A stretch of DNA of 64,000 bases, from the NCBI RefSeq assembly GCF_030123505.1, contig NZ_CP126115.1:1440001-1504000 (forward strand), read 5' to 3'. Under the pieces are notes generated by a model. It saw only the letters and a list, made by a program, of their open reading frames with translations, did no database searches and had not been told where the DNA came from. The DNA is from Neobacillus sp. YX16. GTDB lineage: Bacteria > Bacillota > Bacilli > Bacillales > Cytobacillaceae. A program made the position numbers and the translations under genes. Shown one piece after another: positions 9,573 through 18,621 of the stretch (the first letter of the stretch is position 1; each line of letters begins with the position of its first letter).

Positions 9573-11000
9573 ATGAGTAGAATTAGCGATTTATTTAAAA
9601 GTAGACCACATGTTATTAACGTAGGAATTGAGTCATTTAAAGATGATTTATTACAACAAGGCTCTGAAGTCATTCATTTAGAATGGACACCGCCTGGCAG
9701 AGGAAACCCAGCATTAATTGCTGCACTTGACAAGTTTGAAAATCCTGCAATCTTGGAAAAAATTGAAGAAGCTAACAAATTAGCAGTGGAAAGAATTATT
9801 AATTCTCAACCAGTGTTAATTGGATATGATCAAGCTATTAATTGCGTACCAGGTATGACAAAAACGACGATTCTTCATGCAGGACCTCCAATTACTTGGG
9901 ATAAAATGAATGGTCCTATGAAAGGTGCCGTTACTGGCGCAATCGTATTTGAAGGTTTAGCTAAAGATGTAGAAGAAGCAGCTAAATTAGCGGCATCTGG
10001 AGAAATTACCTTTTCACCATGTCATGAACACAACTGTGTAGGTTCAATGGCGGGGGTTACATCTGCGTCAATGTTCATGCATATTGTTGAAAACAAAACA
10101 TATGGCAATATTGCTTATACAAATTTAAGTGAACAATTATCAAAAATTCTCCGAATGGGAGCAAATGATCAAAGTGTTATTGATCGTTTAATTTGGATGC
10201 GCGATGTTTTTGGTCCTATTTTACGTGATGCAATGAAACTAAGTCCTAATGGAATTGACTTGCGTTTAATGCTTGCGCAAGCACTTCATATGGGAGACGA
10301 GTGTCACAACCGAAATGTTGCGGGTACAACATTATTAATTCAAGCATTAACTCCATATATTTTACAAACTGATTATACAATCGAACAGAAGAAAGAAGTA
10401 TTTGATTTCGTTGCGAGCAGTGATTATTTCTCTGGTCCTACTTGGATGGCAATGGCGAAATGTGCACTTGATTCTGCTCACGGTATTGAAAACAGTACAG
10501 TGGTTACAACCATGGCACGGAATGGTGTTGAATTCGGTATCCGTGTGAGCGGAATGCCTGGAAACACGTGGTTTACTGGTCCTGCACAAAAAGTTATTGG
10601 TCCAATGTTTGCAGGTTACAAGCCAGAAGATTCTGGACTTGATATCGGAGATAGCGCAATTACCGAAACATATGGTTTCGGCGGATTTGCGATGGCAACA
10701 GCTCCAGCAATCGTTGCATTAGTAGGTGGAACAGTAGAGGATGCTATTGGTTTTTCTACTAGAATGAAAGAAATCACTACAACAGAAAATTCTAACATCA
10801 CAATTCCATTACTTGATTTCATGGGACTTCCGACAGGAATTGATGTTCGTAAGGTTGTTCAAACAGGTATTATGCCTGTCATTAATACGGCGATTGCTCA
10901 TAAAGATGCAGGAATCGGAATGATAGGTGCAGGAATTACCTATCCTCCAGTAGAAGCCTTTGAAAAAGCAATGTTAGCTTTAAGTGAAAACATTCAATAA
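9573..11000 (+). CDS. allG: DUF1116 protein, AllG-like subunit of a carbamoyltransferase
   Basis: 475 residues of the DUF1116 (YlbE/AllG) family, a partner of FdrA. Family landmarks visible are HLEWTPPGRGNPALI near the N-terminus, SPCHEHNCVGSMAGVTSASM in the middle and SGMPGNTWFTGPAQ in the last third. The His/Cys-rich CHEHNC stretch is a likely active-site or metal-binding element. It closes the three-gene operon and is followed by a strong terminator. With the carbamate kinase at 17630 it would allow ATP formation from a carbamoyl group. Confidence 0.9.
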   Translation: MSRISDLFKSRPHVINVGIESFKDDLLQQGSEVIHLEWTPPGRGNPALIAALDKFENPAILEKIEEANKLAVERIINSQPVLIGYDQAINCVPGMTKTTILHAGPPITWDKMNGPMKGAVTGAIVFEGLAKDVEEAAKLAASGEITFSPCHEHNCVGSMAGVTSASMFMHIVENKTYGNIAYTNLSEQLSKILRMGANDQSVIDRLIWMRDVFGPILRDAMKLSPNGIDLRLMLAQALHMGDECHNRNVAGTTLLIQALTPYILQTDYTIEQKKEVFDFVASSDYFSGPTWMAMAKCALDSAHGIENSTVVTTMARNGVEFGIRVSGMPGNTWFTGPAQKVIGPMFAGYKPEDSGLDIGDSAITETYGFGGFAMATAPAIVALVGGTVEDAIGFSTRMKEITTTENSNITIPLLDFMGLPTGIDVRKVVQTGIMPVINTAIAHKDAGIGMIGAGITYPPVEAFEKAMLALSENIQ

Positions 11001-11013
11001 TAGGTAATCGAAA

Positions 11014-11058
11014 TTAAAAAGCCCAGCTTGGATTTTTGGATCAGCTGGGCTTTTTAAT
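11014..11058 (+). terminator. Terminator of the allH-fdrA-allG operon
   Basis: Stem AAAAAGCCCAGCT / AGCTGGGCTTTTT with a 14-base loop and T-rich tail. Its AAGCCCAGC arm is shared with the terminator at 13505, which suggests a common origin. Confidence 0.88.
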
Positions 11059-11202
11059 GTTTTTTTACTTAGGTGAGTTTTTATAAATGTCTAATTATAC
11101 AACAAAACAATTACCTGCTATTGGGAAAAGATCCAAACTAAGGTATTGTGCAAAATATCATTTATCCCAATGTTTACAAGTTTTTCTTATCCGTTATGAA
11201 GG

Positions 11203-11485
11203 ACATATTTTGTACAAAGTTTATTGTATAACCTGCCTAAATGAATACCATTCTTTTTGGTTTAGGTAGCCAATGACCAAGAAAGCGTTTCCGTATAAAA
11301 TTTTGATGTAACCGGTTAACCATTATTATTATATTATTATTTCTCTTTCAGCTTTAAAAAAATTACCCGAGAAAGGAAAGAGTTTTTGCTATTAAAGACG
11401 GCAAATTAAGCATTTGATTAATAAATAATGATAACTAAAACAATATTTTTCTATCAAACTAATTCCTATTTAGAGGTGAAATGAA
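11203..11485 (+). repeat. Duplicated permease leader, copy A
   Basis: This 283-base stretch is a near copy of 14544-14823. Both precede paralogous NCS2 permeases. Shared parts in order: ACATATTTTGTACAAAGT, the 58-bp motif, TCCGTATAAAATTT, the palindrome TAACCGGTTA, a CTCTTTC...GAAAGAG stem with GAGAAAGGAAAGAG, and TTAGAGGTGAAA before the ATG. A 60-codon frame inside it (11087-11269) lacks a ribosome site and is not a gene. The block from 11059 to 11202 holds nothing else I can recognise. Confidence 0.75.
11221..11278 (+). promoter_or_regulatory. 58-bp island motif, copy 2 (first NCS2 permease)
   Basis: Ungapped match to the other copies: ATTGTATAACCTGCCTAA, TGAATACC, CTTTTTGGTTTAGG, CCAATGACC. 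TATAAA follows the ATGACC end by 15 bases, consistent with promoter placement. Confidence 0.62.
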
Positions 11486-13030
11486 ATGGCTCAAACAATT
11501 AAATTTTGGAAAAAAGGGGACTTTGCTGCTTCCTTTGGTTTATTCGTTAATGTTTTGACAGACTTTTTGGTTATGATTTCATTATTAATCGGTGTAGTTG
11601 GTATGCCAAAAGAGTTTGTTTATAAACAAATTGTTCCCGGTTTTGGGTTAGCAGTTTTGCTATCGGGCATTATATTTGCTTATTTTGCTTATAAATTGGC
11701 TAAGAAAACAGGTAGAACTGATGTTACCGCACTACCATCAGGTTCTAGTTCACCTGGTATTTTTCTTATCGTGTTTGTGATTATGCTTCCTCTATATCAA
11801 CAAACACAGGACGCTGCTTTCACAACCACAGTTGCTGTACTTTGGGGATTCATTGAGGCTGCCATATTATTCTTAGGGGCATTCCTGGGTGAAACAATTA
11901 GAAAGATTGTCCCAAGAACGGTTTTACTAGCAGCCTTGGCAGGTTTGGCATTTGTCTTCCTGGGTATGAACCCAATGCTGCAATCCTTTGAAATGCCTAT
12001 AGTGGCATTTGTTGCCTTAATCATCATCTTCATGAACTGGTTAAGTAAACATCCAATATTAAAGAAAATACCTACCGGTTTATTATTGATTATAGTTGGA
12101 ACTGCCATTGCTTGGATAGCTGGATATCAAAATCCTGCAGATGTTACTGAAGCACTAAAATCATTCGGCTTTAATCCTCCAATGTTGCATTTAAATGGGT
12201 TTGCGGACAGTTTAAACGCAGCTTTACCATACTTATTAACGGCTGTACCTTTAGGGTTAGCAAACTACATTTTTAACTTGGAAAACGTAGAAGCTGCTGC
12301 TGTCAGTGGAGATGAATACAAAACTCGAGATGTTATGCTTGCAAACGGTTTTTCTACTCTAATAGGTGGCCTGAGTGGTAATCCATTCCCAGTAACCGTA
12401 TATGTAGGACATGCGGGTTGGAAAGAAGTTGGAGCAGGTTTAGGCTATTCCATTGCCAGCTCTGTTGCCATTTTCTTATTATCGGTTTTCAGTCTTATGG
12501 GACTGTTGCTAGCTCTTGTCCCAATTGCTGCTATCGTTCCGATGCTTGTGTTTATTGCAATTGTAACAGGGCATCAAGTTGTAAAAGAAAGTCCGAAATT
12601 TGAAGCTCCAGCAATCTTTGTATGTTTCTTCCCATGGGTTGCGAACTGGGCGCTTGTTGCTGTTAATAATGCACTTTCAGCTGCTGGTGTGTCTGTAGGG
12701 ACAGCTGACAATCAAGTTTCTTCTCTAGCACTGCATAATGCTGGACTTTTCTATGATGGCTTGGTTGCTCTAGGTAATGGTGCACCTATTTCGAGTGTTC
12801 TTTGGGGTTGTATAGCTGTATTTACGATCCGCAACACGCCTATTGGAGGCATTATTGCTGCAGTACTTGCATCTGCTTTAACTTTTATTGGTGCCATTCA
12901 TACAAGTACTATCGGACTTGCACAAGAAACAGCTATGCCTTTCGTTTGGGGATATCTGCTAATTGCTGCATTCTTAGCGTATAAACTCTATGTAAATAAA
13001 AAAGATAATATTGGTCCTGTTACAGAGTAA
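11486..13030 (+). CDS. NCS2-like (uracil/xanthine-type) permease, first paralogue
   Basis: 514 residues, 12-14 membrane helices. It belongs to the xanthine/uracil permease superfamily but to a divergent branch often seen with purine-degradation genes. Landmarks are KFWKKGDFAASFGLF at the start, TGRTDVTALPSGSSSPG, GFNPPMLHLNGF, and GLANYIFNLENVEAAAVSGD, where the Glu of NLENVEAA fits the NCS2 binding-site region. A close paralogue is encoded at 14824 with the same leader. AGAGGTG precedes the ATG. It is co-transcribed with the deaminase gene at 13051, which suggests it imports the substrate of that deaminase or its product pathway. Confidence 0.85.
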   Translation: MAQTIKFWKKGDFAASFGLFVNVLTDFLVMISLLIGVVGMPKEFVYKQIVPGFGLAVLLSGIIFAYFAYKLAKKTGRTDVTALPSGSSSPGIFLIVFVIMLPLYQQTQDAAFTTTVAVLWGFIEAAILFLGAFLGETIRKIVPRTVLLAALAGLAFVFLGMNPMLQSFEMPIVAFVALIIIFMNWLSKHPILKKIPTGLLLIIVGTAIAWIAGYQNPADVTEALKSFGFNPPMLHLNGFADSLNAALPYLLTAVPLGLANYIFNLENVEAAAVSGDEYKTRDVMLANGFSTLIGGLSGNPFPVTVYVGHAGWKEVGAGLGYSIASSVAIFLLSVFSLMGLLLALVPIAAIVPMLVFIAIVTGHQVVKESPKFEAPAIFVCFFPWVANWALVAVNNALSAAGVSVGTADNQVSSLALHNAGLFYDGLVALGNGAPISSVLWGCIAVFTIRNTPIGGIIAAVLASALTFIGAIHTSTIGLAQETAMPFVWGYLLIAAFLAYKLYVNKKDNIGPVTE

Positions 13031-13050
13031 AAAAGAGGAGGAATTTTGAT

Positions 13051-13500
13051 ATGGATTATATGAAATTAGCTGCAGATGCAACACTAGTTGGTATGGCAAA
13101 CAAAGTTGGTGGACCATTCGGTGCAACAATCGTACGCGGTGATGAAATAATCGCTGTAGTAAGCAATACAATGATGAGAGATACTGACCCATCTGCTCAT
13201 GCTGAAATGGTTGCTATTCGTGAAGCTTGTAAAAAGTTAGGAACAATGGATTTATCTGATTGTGTGATCTATGCAACTTGTGAACCTTGTCCAATGTGTG
13301 TATCTGCTATTATATGGACAGGTATTAAAGAAGTTTATTACTGTAACACGAGCGAAGATGCTGATAGACATGGCTTCTCTGATATGCATTTACGGAAGTA
13401 TTTAACCGGTGAAGATAAAAGTGTACTCAAAATGGTTAAAGTAGAGCAAAGAGAAGATTGTGATGATTTGTTTGAGTTTTTTCATAAATCTAATAAATAA
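13051..13500 (+). CDS. Guanine-deaminase-like zinc deaminase (cytidine deaminase superfamily)
   Basis: 149 residues with both zinc motifs: HAEMVAIREA (His ligand plus proton-shuttle Glu) and TCEPCPMCVSAI (PCxxC ligands). The short GGPFGATIV N-terminal strand and total length match Bacillus GuaD, which converts guanine to xanthine and ammonia. Related enzymes act on other amino-heterocycles, so guanine is the best guess rather than a certainty. It has a strong GAGGAGG site, lies 20 bases after the permease and is followed by a terminator. This makes a two-gene uptake/deamination unit. Confidence 0.82.
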   Translation: MDYMKLAADATLVGMANKVGGPFGATIVRGDEIIAVVSNTMMRDTDPSAHAEMVAIREACKKLGTMDLSDCVIYATCEPCPMCVSAIIWTGIKEVYYCNTSEDADRHGFSDMHLRKYLTGEDKSVLKMVKVEQREDCDDLFEFFHKSNK

Positions 13501-13504
13501 CAAT

Positions 13505-13541
13505 AAGCCCAGCTTAGATTTTTAATCTGCTGGGCTTTTTT
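13505..13541. terminator. Terminator after deaminase gene
   Basis: Stem AAGCCCAGC / GCTGGGCTT with an inner AGATT/AATCT stem and seven T. It lies between convergent genes and may serve both. Confidence 0.85.
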
Positions 13542-14410
13542 TAATTCAGGTGGGTTTTTAAAAAATCAATAACTTGTGTAAGTGCATGTTGAACAATCGG
13601 ATCTTGGAAGTTTTTATCAAATACATGCTCACCATTTGGAATCGTAATAAGTCTTGCTTCAACCGAATGTTTAATGAGGGCAGCTCTCATGAATACTGAC
13701 TGTTCGTATGGTACATCCGTATCTTTAGTTCCGTGTAATAATAAAGTTGGTGGAAATTCCTTTGTAACGTTACGATTCGGGCAGAATGGATAGAGAGCTT
13801 CTTTGTTATTTAAAGGATTTACCCCTGTAATTTCTTCAATCCAAACTCCATTTTGTCTCGCATAAACATAAAATAAAAACCGTTCCTCTACTGTTGCCTC
13901 AGTTACGATACGATCAGTAATCAGTTTGTAAGCGAGTTCCTTAGAAACAGTGTCCTTTTGACAATAAAATTTACTTGGACTGGCAGCCCAGCCTCCAATA
14001 AGATCCCCGTATCCGTAAAGCGAAACAATTGCACGAGGCTTAAGAGTAAATGTTCCAGTAGAAAGAGCTAAGAAACCACCTGCGGAACTTCCTGCAACTG
14101 CAATTTTCTTTGGATCTATTGAAAATTCTTTTGGTCCTTCTACTTGAATCCAATGAATTGCATCTTCGATATCCTTAAGAATTTCAGGCAGTTTTGTTGC
14201 AGGAGCCAGCCTATAGTCAATTGAAAATAGTGATAATCCATTGTCGGTGTATAGTTTAATCATTTCTTCACTAATTTCTTCTCTTGTTCCCCAAATTAAC
14301 CCGCCGCCGTGAATATAAATGACAACAGGAGCATTTTCTTGGTAAGTCCCATAAAAATCTGCCTTAATTGAGAAATTTACATCCTCTTTATAAATAACCG
14401 TTTTCTTCAC
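13541..14410 (-). CDS. Alpha/beta hydrolase (esterase/amidase type)
   Basis: 289 residues, of the BD-FAE/HSL-like alpha/beta hydrolase family. The oxyanion motif YIHGGGLIWG is at about residue 33, the nucleophile elbow AGSSAGGF at about 107, an acid in HGTKDTDVPYEQS and the catalytic His in NGEHVFDKNF. No signal peptide, so it is cytoplasmic. Start is GTG with AGGACG about 10 bases upstream. It is the only minus-strand gene between 7142 and 18607. It could hydrolyse an ester, amide or carbamoyl bond of a pathway intermediate, as kynurenine-formamidase-like members do, but nothing in the sequence fixes the substrate. Confidence 0.8.
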   Translation of the reverse strand: MKKTVIYKEDVNFSIKADFYGTYQENAPVVIYIHGGGLIWGTREEISEEMIKLYTDNGLSLFSIDYRLAPATKLPEILKDIEDAIHWIQVEGPKEFSIDPKKIAVAGSSAGGFLALSTGTFTLKPRAIVSLYGYGDLIGGWAASPSKFYCQKDTVSKELAYKLITDRIVTEATVEERFLFYVYARQNGVWIEEITGVNPLNNKEALYPFCPNRNVTKEFPPTLLLHGTKDTDVPYEQSVFMRAALIKHSVEARLITIPNGEHVFDKNFQDPIVQHALTQVIDFLKTHLN

Positions 14411-14823
14411 TTTTATTTACACGTCCTGTCTAATGATTGTTTCATTTAATACTAAAAAAAACAGTCAAATAATGCAATTAAAAAATTGTGCAACTTAACA
14501 AATACCCCCACTGTTTTTAAGTTTTTTAAATCTGATATCAAGTACATATTTTGTACAAAGTTTATTGTACAAACTGCCTAAATGAATACCTTTCTTTTTG
14601 GTTTTGGTAGCCAATGACCGAGAAAGGGTTTCCGTATAAAATTTAAGATGTAACCGGTTAATCATTCTTATTATTTCTCTTTCAGCATTATAAAAATTTA
14701 CCCGAGAAAGGAAAGAGTTTCGCTTTAAAAGGAGGCAAAATAAGCAGAGGCGTATTAAATAATGATAACTAACAATATTTTTTCACATCCAACAAACTAT
14801 TTGATATTTAGAGGTGAAACATA
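14411..14823 (+). repeat. Spacer with duplicated permease leader, copy B (14544-14823)
   Basis: The 14544-14823 part copies 11203-11485, including the 58-bp motif, the TAACCGGTTA palindrome and the CTCTTTC/GAAAGAG stem. This copy also has AAAAGGAGG at 14727-14735, where copy A has a degenerate AAAGACGG; no start codon follows it closely. 14411-14543 is AT-rich spacer holding the minus-strand hydrolase promoter, with nothing else recognised. Confidence 0.7.
14562..14619 (+). promoter_or_regulatory. 58-bp island motif, copy 3 (second NCS2 permease)
   Basis: Closest to copy 2: ATTGTACAAACTGCCTAA, TGAATACC, CTTTTTGGTTTTGG, CCAATGACC. TATAAA follows by 15 bases. Confidence 0.62.
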
Positions 14824-16371
14824 ATGGATCAAACAATTAAATTTTGGAAAAAAGGGGACTTGGCTGCATACTTCGGCTTACTCGCCAATAACTTAACCAA
14901 TCTTCTAACCATGATGTCATTATTAATTTTTGTTGTAGGTATTCCATCATCCGTGGTTTATGGAAAAATTGCCCCAGCTTTTGGAATGGGTATATTTATT
15001 GCAAGTTGTGCTTATGGCTTTTTTGCGTATCGCCTAGCAAAAAAAACGGGCAGGTCTGATGTAACAGCATTGCCTTCGGGACCGAGTGCACCGTCCATTT
15101 TCACAGTAACTTTTTTAGTCATATTGCCAGTTTATACCCAAACGAAAGATTATGAATTTGCCATTGGTATTGCACTAGTATGGTGTTTCGTAGAAGCGAT
15201 GATCCTAGTAGTTGGATCACTATTGGGTGATACGATTAGAAGAATCATTCCTAGAACAGTATTATTATCTTGTTTAGCTGGTCTTGGACTATTGTTATTA
15301 GCCATGAATCCAATGTTACAAGCATTTGAAGCTCCGATGATTGCTTTTGCTGTGTTAATTATTATTTTCATTAACTGGTTTGGTAAATCACCGGTCTTTG
15401 CAAAAATTCCAACAGGATTTTTATTGCTTGCTGTAGGTACTGGAATTGCCTGGGCTTTAGGTGTGATGGAGCCTGGTGCAATTTCACAATCTTTATCATC
15501 TTTTGGATTCAATCCTCCATCCTTAAATATTGATGGTTTTATGCAAGGATTGCCTCATGCCCTTCCATATTTAGCGTCAGCTATACCACTAGGTCTTTCT
15601 AACTATGTGTTTGACTTGGAGAATATTGAAAGTGCTAGTACTGCAGGGGATGATTATCAAACTAGACAAGTTATGTTAACTAATGGACTTGCTTCTTGTG
15701 TTGGTGCAGCATTTGGAAATCCTTATCCAGTAACAGTATATGTTGGACACCCAGGATGGAAATCAATGGGTGCCGGTATTGGCTATACAGTAGCAACTGG
15801 TTTATCGATGTTAATTCTTTCACTTTTCGGTATTGGAGCATTTTTGTTAGCAATCATTCCGATTTATGCCATCGCTCCTATCCTAGTTTATATCGGAGTT
15901 GTAACGGCCAATCAGGTTGTTCGTGAAACTCCGAAAATTGAAGTCCCAGTTATCTTTATTGCATTATTCCCATGGATCGCAAACTGGGCGCTAACACTTG
16001 CTAATAATGTACTTGGTGCCGCTGGAACTGCTGCAGGTACCGTTGGTCTTGATAAGCTCGCTAGTAAAGGTGTTTATTATGAAGGGTTGTCTCATTTAGG
16101 AAATGGTGCTCCGATTGCCAGTTTGTTATGGGGATGTATAGCAATCTTTGCTATCAACGATAAACCGTTACGTGGTGCAGCTGCAGCAGCAGTAGCAGCC
16201 GCCTTGTCCATCGTAGGATTTATCCACTCTCCAACAGTCGCATTTGCTAAAGGTGCTTCTGTAGAATTTTTCTTTGGCTACCTAATGATTGCAGGTATAT
16301 TTGTTATCAAATTTGTGATGGATCGTAGTAAAACACTGCCAAAACCTGAAACAGAAGAAAAAATTGCATAA
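14824..16371 (+). CDS. NCS2-like (uracil/xanthine-type) permease, second paralogue
   Basis: 515 residues and co-linear with the permease at 11486: KFWKKGDLAAYFGLL, TGRSDVTALPSGPSAPS, GFNPPSLNIDGF, GLSNYVFDLENIESASTAGD and the same GNGAPI.SLLWGCIA near the end. The duplicated gene keeps its duplicated leader, so the whole unit was copied. Divergence is spread through the helices, which suggests a changed or broadened substrate rather than a fresh copy. It starts an operon that continues, after a hairpin, into the ankyrin-TPR gene and carbamate kinase. Confidence 0.85.
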   Translation: MDQTIKFWKKGDLAAYFGLLANNLTNLLTMMSLLIFVVGIPSSVVYGKIAPAFGMGIFIASCAYGFFAYRLAKKTGRSDVTALPSGPSAPSIFTVTFLVILPVYTQTKDYEFAIGIALVWCFVEAMILVVGSLLGDTIRRIIPRTVLLSCLAGLGLLLLAMNPMLQAFEAPMIAFAVLIIIFINWFGKSPVFAKIPTGFLLLAVGTGIAWALGVMEPGAISQSLSSFGFNPPSLNIDGFMQGLPHALPYLASAIPLGLSNYVFDLENIESASTAGDDYQTRQVMLTNGLASCVGAAFGNPYPVTVYVGHPGWKSMGAGIGYTVATGLSMLILSLFGIGAFLLAIIPIYAIAPILVYIGVVTANQVVRETPKIEVPVIFIALFPWIANWALTLANNVLGAAGTAAGTVGLDKLASKGVYYEGLSHLGNGAPIASLLWGCIAIFAINDKPLRGAAAAAVAAALSIVGFIHSPTVAFAKGASVEFFFGYLMIAGIFVIKFVMDRSKTLPKPETEEKIA

Positions 16372-16382
16372 ATAGAGCGTTA

Positions 16383-16430
16383 AAATTCACCTTCGATAGA
16401 GGATTGAACAGTTATCGAAGGTGAAATTTA
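16383..16430 (+). terminator. Intercistronic hairpin after second NCS2 permease
   Basis: Arms TTCACCTTCGATA and TATCGAAGGTGAA with an A/T-rich base and a 14-base loop. Only a short T-rich tail (TTTATTCT) follows, so it is probably a partial terminator or mRNA-processing hairpin between the permease and the downstream two genes. Confidence 0.6.
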
Positions 16431-16460
16431 TTCTAGATTAATGGTAAAGGGGAGAATTTT

Positions 16461-17633
16461 ATGATGGAGCTAATCCTTGCAAGTGAACGTGGAGATCTAA
16501 AGGCTGTAAAGCAATTATTAGATGACGGGGCTGACGTGTCTCTTAAAGACGCAGATGGTCGAACAGCTTTGATGGCTGCTACACAGAAAAATCAACTTTC
16601 AGTCGTTAAATTACTATTAGAAGCTGGCAGTGATGTAAACACAAGAGATATTACACAATTAACACCGTTTATTTGTTCCGGTGCAAATGGTTTTCATGAA
16701 ATTTTAAGCGTAATGCTGAAATATGGAGCAGATTTAAAAAGTGTAAACCGATTTGGCGGTACTGCATTATTACCTTCCAGTGAAAAAGGCTATCTTAAAA
16801 CCGTACAAAGATGCTTGGAAGCAGGAATCCCTGTCAATCATGTCAACAATTTAGGCTGGTCAGCTCTATTAGAGTCAGTCATTTTGGGTAATGGCGGCCG
16901 CTTATACTCGATGATCATTGAATTACTTGTAAAAGCCGATGCAGATGTAAATTTGCCAGATAGGGATGGGAAATCATCACTTCAGCATGCCAAAGAATTA
17001 AAGCATCAAAAAGTAGTTAAGATTCTTACGAATGAGTATGTTGAGCAAAATGATTATATAAACCGTGCAAAAGCTTTCTACCTAGATGATAAGTATGAAG
17101 AAGTTATTTCAGTAATGAATCAAGCTATCGAGACAGATTCAAATAATCTAGATTATTATTTCTACAAAGGCTATTCTTTGCAAGAACTAAAGCGGTATGA
17201 CGAAGCCCTCGAAGAATATAAAAAGGCGTTAGTCCTTAATCCGAATGATCTTGATTATTATTTCTATACTGCTAATTGCTTAAGGTTAATGAAAAAACCA
17301 GATGAAGCACTAACTGAATATGACAAAGCATGTGAATTAGAACCTACTGAAACATTTTACCGTTACCATAAATCAAATTACCTAAGAGAATTAGGGAGAC
17401 ACGAGGAAGCGGTAGCTGAAATGGATAAGCTATTAGCACTTCAGCCAAACAGATATGATTTTTCTTTCCATAAGGCAAACAGCTTGAGGTCCCTCAGAAG
17501 GCATCAAGCAGCAATAGAGGCTATTGAAAATGCGATTGCTAACGACCCAGAAAATCCACTATATCAATTGCATAAGAACCAATCACTTGAACTATTAAAA
17601 AAACAATTTGAATCACAGGGGGTTAACAGATGA
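16461..17633 (+). CDS. Ankyrin-repeat plus TPR-repeat fusion protein
   Basis: 390 residues with no enzyme motif. Residues 1-190 hold about five ankyrin repeats (ADVSLKDADGRTALMAA, SDVNTRDITQLTPF, ADVNLPDRDGKSSLQHA). Residues 195-385 hold about five TPR-like 34-residue repeats with an LDYYFYKGYSLQELKRYDEA pattern repeated. Both repeat types bind proteins, so it is likely a cytoplasmic scaffold or adaptor. Its stop overlaps the carbamate kinase start (ATGA), so the two are translationally coupled. A link to the carbamoyl-phosphate step is inferred from this coupling only. I know of no characterised homologue with this pairing. Confidence 0.85.
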   Translation: MMELILASERGDLKAVKQLLDDGADVSLKDADGRTALMAATQKNQLSVVKLLLEAGSDVNTRDITQLTPFICSGANGFHEILSVMLKYGADLKSVNRFGGTALLPSSEKGYLKTVQRCLEAGIPVNHVNNLGWSALLESVILGNGGRLYSMIIELLVKADADVNLPDRDGKSSLQHAKELKHQKVVKILTNEYVEQNDYINRAKAFYLDDKYEEVISVMNQAIETDSNNLDYYFYKGYSLQELKRYDEALEEYKKALVLNPNDLDYYFYTANCLRLMKKPDEALTEYDKACELEPTETFYRYHKSNYLRELGRHEEAVAEMDKLLALQPNRYDFSFHKANSLRSLRRHQAAIEAIENAIANDPENPLYQLHKNQSLELLKKQFESQGVNR

Positions 17634-18607
17634 ATAAATTAGTAATTGTTGCAATTGGTGGTAACTCTCTAGTTCGGGACAATGGACGCGACTCTGTTCA
17701 AGATCAATATGAGGCTGTTCAAGAAACTGCCGTTAATATTGCAGATATGGTTCAAGAAGGATACAACGTAGTTGTGACACATGGAAATGGTCCACAGGTT
17801 GGTTTTGGACTTAGACGGTCTGAAATTGCAAATGAAATTATAGGTATGCCAGATGTGCCGCTTGTCAATTGTGTAGCAGATACACAAGGCGGTATTGGTT
17901 ACCAAATTCAACAAGCTTTAACAAACGAATTTACTAAAAGAGGTTTAAATAAAAAGGTTGCAACGATCATTACCCAAGTTGAAGTTGACATTAATGATCC
18001 GAATTTCCAAAATCCAACTAAACCGGTTGGTTCATTCTTTACTTTAGAACAAGCCGAAGAAATGAAAAAGGAACATCCTGAGTGGATTTTTATGGAAGAT
18101 TCCGGACGCGGTTATCGCAGAGTGGTTCCATCACCAAAACCAATTGATATTGTTGAAAAAGAAGCCATCAAATCATTGGTTGAAGCTGGATACGTTGTGA
18201 TTGCGGCTGGCGGCGGCGGTATTCCGGTTATAAAGACAAGAGAGAATGAGTATTTGGGTGTTGATGCGGTAATAGATAAAGATTTTGCTACCAGCCTTTT
18301 AGCGGAACAAGTTAATGCTGAGACATTAATTATTACAACTGGCGTTCCAAGAGTATGTATTAATTTTGGAAAACCAAATCAATTGGCCCTAGAAAAAATT
18401 ACAGTTGAAGAGACAAAACAATATGTTCTTGAAAACCACTTTGCACCAGGCAGTATGCTGCCAAAAATTGAGGCTAGCCTAAGCTTCTTAGAGAATGGTG
18501 GTAATAAAGTCGTAATTACAAACCCAGAAAGTTTACAAGATGCGATTAATGAAAAACAAGGTACACACATTGTCAAACAGCTAAATACAACTCCTTGTTT
18601 GAAATAA
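17630..18607 (+). CDS. arcC: Carbamate kinase
   Basis: 325 residues, full length for carbamate kinase, which makes ATP from carbamoyl phosphate and ADP and leaves carbamate (CO2 plus NH3). Family motifs: IVAIGGNSLVRD, VVTHGNGPQVG, AAGGGGIPVI and FAPGSMLPKIEA. Usually it partners arginine deiminase, but arcA, arcB and arcD are absent here. The natural source of carbamoyl phosphate is therefore the AllFGH-like enzyme encoded at 7142-11000, as AllK/YbcF is for E. coli oxamate carbamoyltransferase. The start overlaps the previous stop by 4 bases. A strong terminator follows. Confidence 0.95.
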   Translation: MNKLVIVAIGGNSLVRDNGRDSVQDQYEAVQETAVNIADMVQEGYNVVVTHGNGPQVGFGLRRSEIANEIIGMPDVPLVNCVADTQGGIGYQIQQALTNEFTKRGLNKKVATIITQVEVDINDPNFQNPTKPVGSFFTLEQAEEMKKEHPEWIFMEDSGRGYRRVVPSPKPIDIVEKEAIKSLVEAGYVVIAAGGGGIPVIKTRENEYLGVDAVIDKDFATSLLAEQVNAETLIITTGVPRVCINFGKPNQLALEKITVEETKQYVLENHFAPGSMLPKIEASLSFLENGGNKVVITNPESLQDAINEKQGTHIVKQLNTTPCLK

Positions 18608-18621
18608 ATAATAATAAATTG

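Noticed and set aside
11087..11269. 60-codon plus-strand frame in the permease leader
   Set aside because: No ribosome site, it spans the regulatory motif, and the duplicate leader at 14544 does not keep it open in the same form.
11279..11296. cre site AGAAAGCGTTTCCG in leader A
   Set aside because: Only a partial match to the consensus, and the central CG is lost in leader B, so it is not conserved.
11290..11480. Purine riboswitch ahead of the NCS2 permeases
   Set aside because: The conserved loop and junction bases of purine aptamers could not be found in either duplicated leader.
17630..18607. Carbamate kinase as part of an arginine deiminase pathway
   Set aside because: No arginine deiminase, ornithine carbamoyltransferase or arginine/ornithine exchanger is nearby; the AllFGH-like set explains its presence better.
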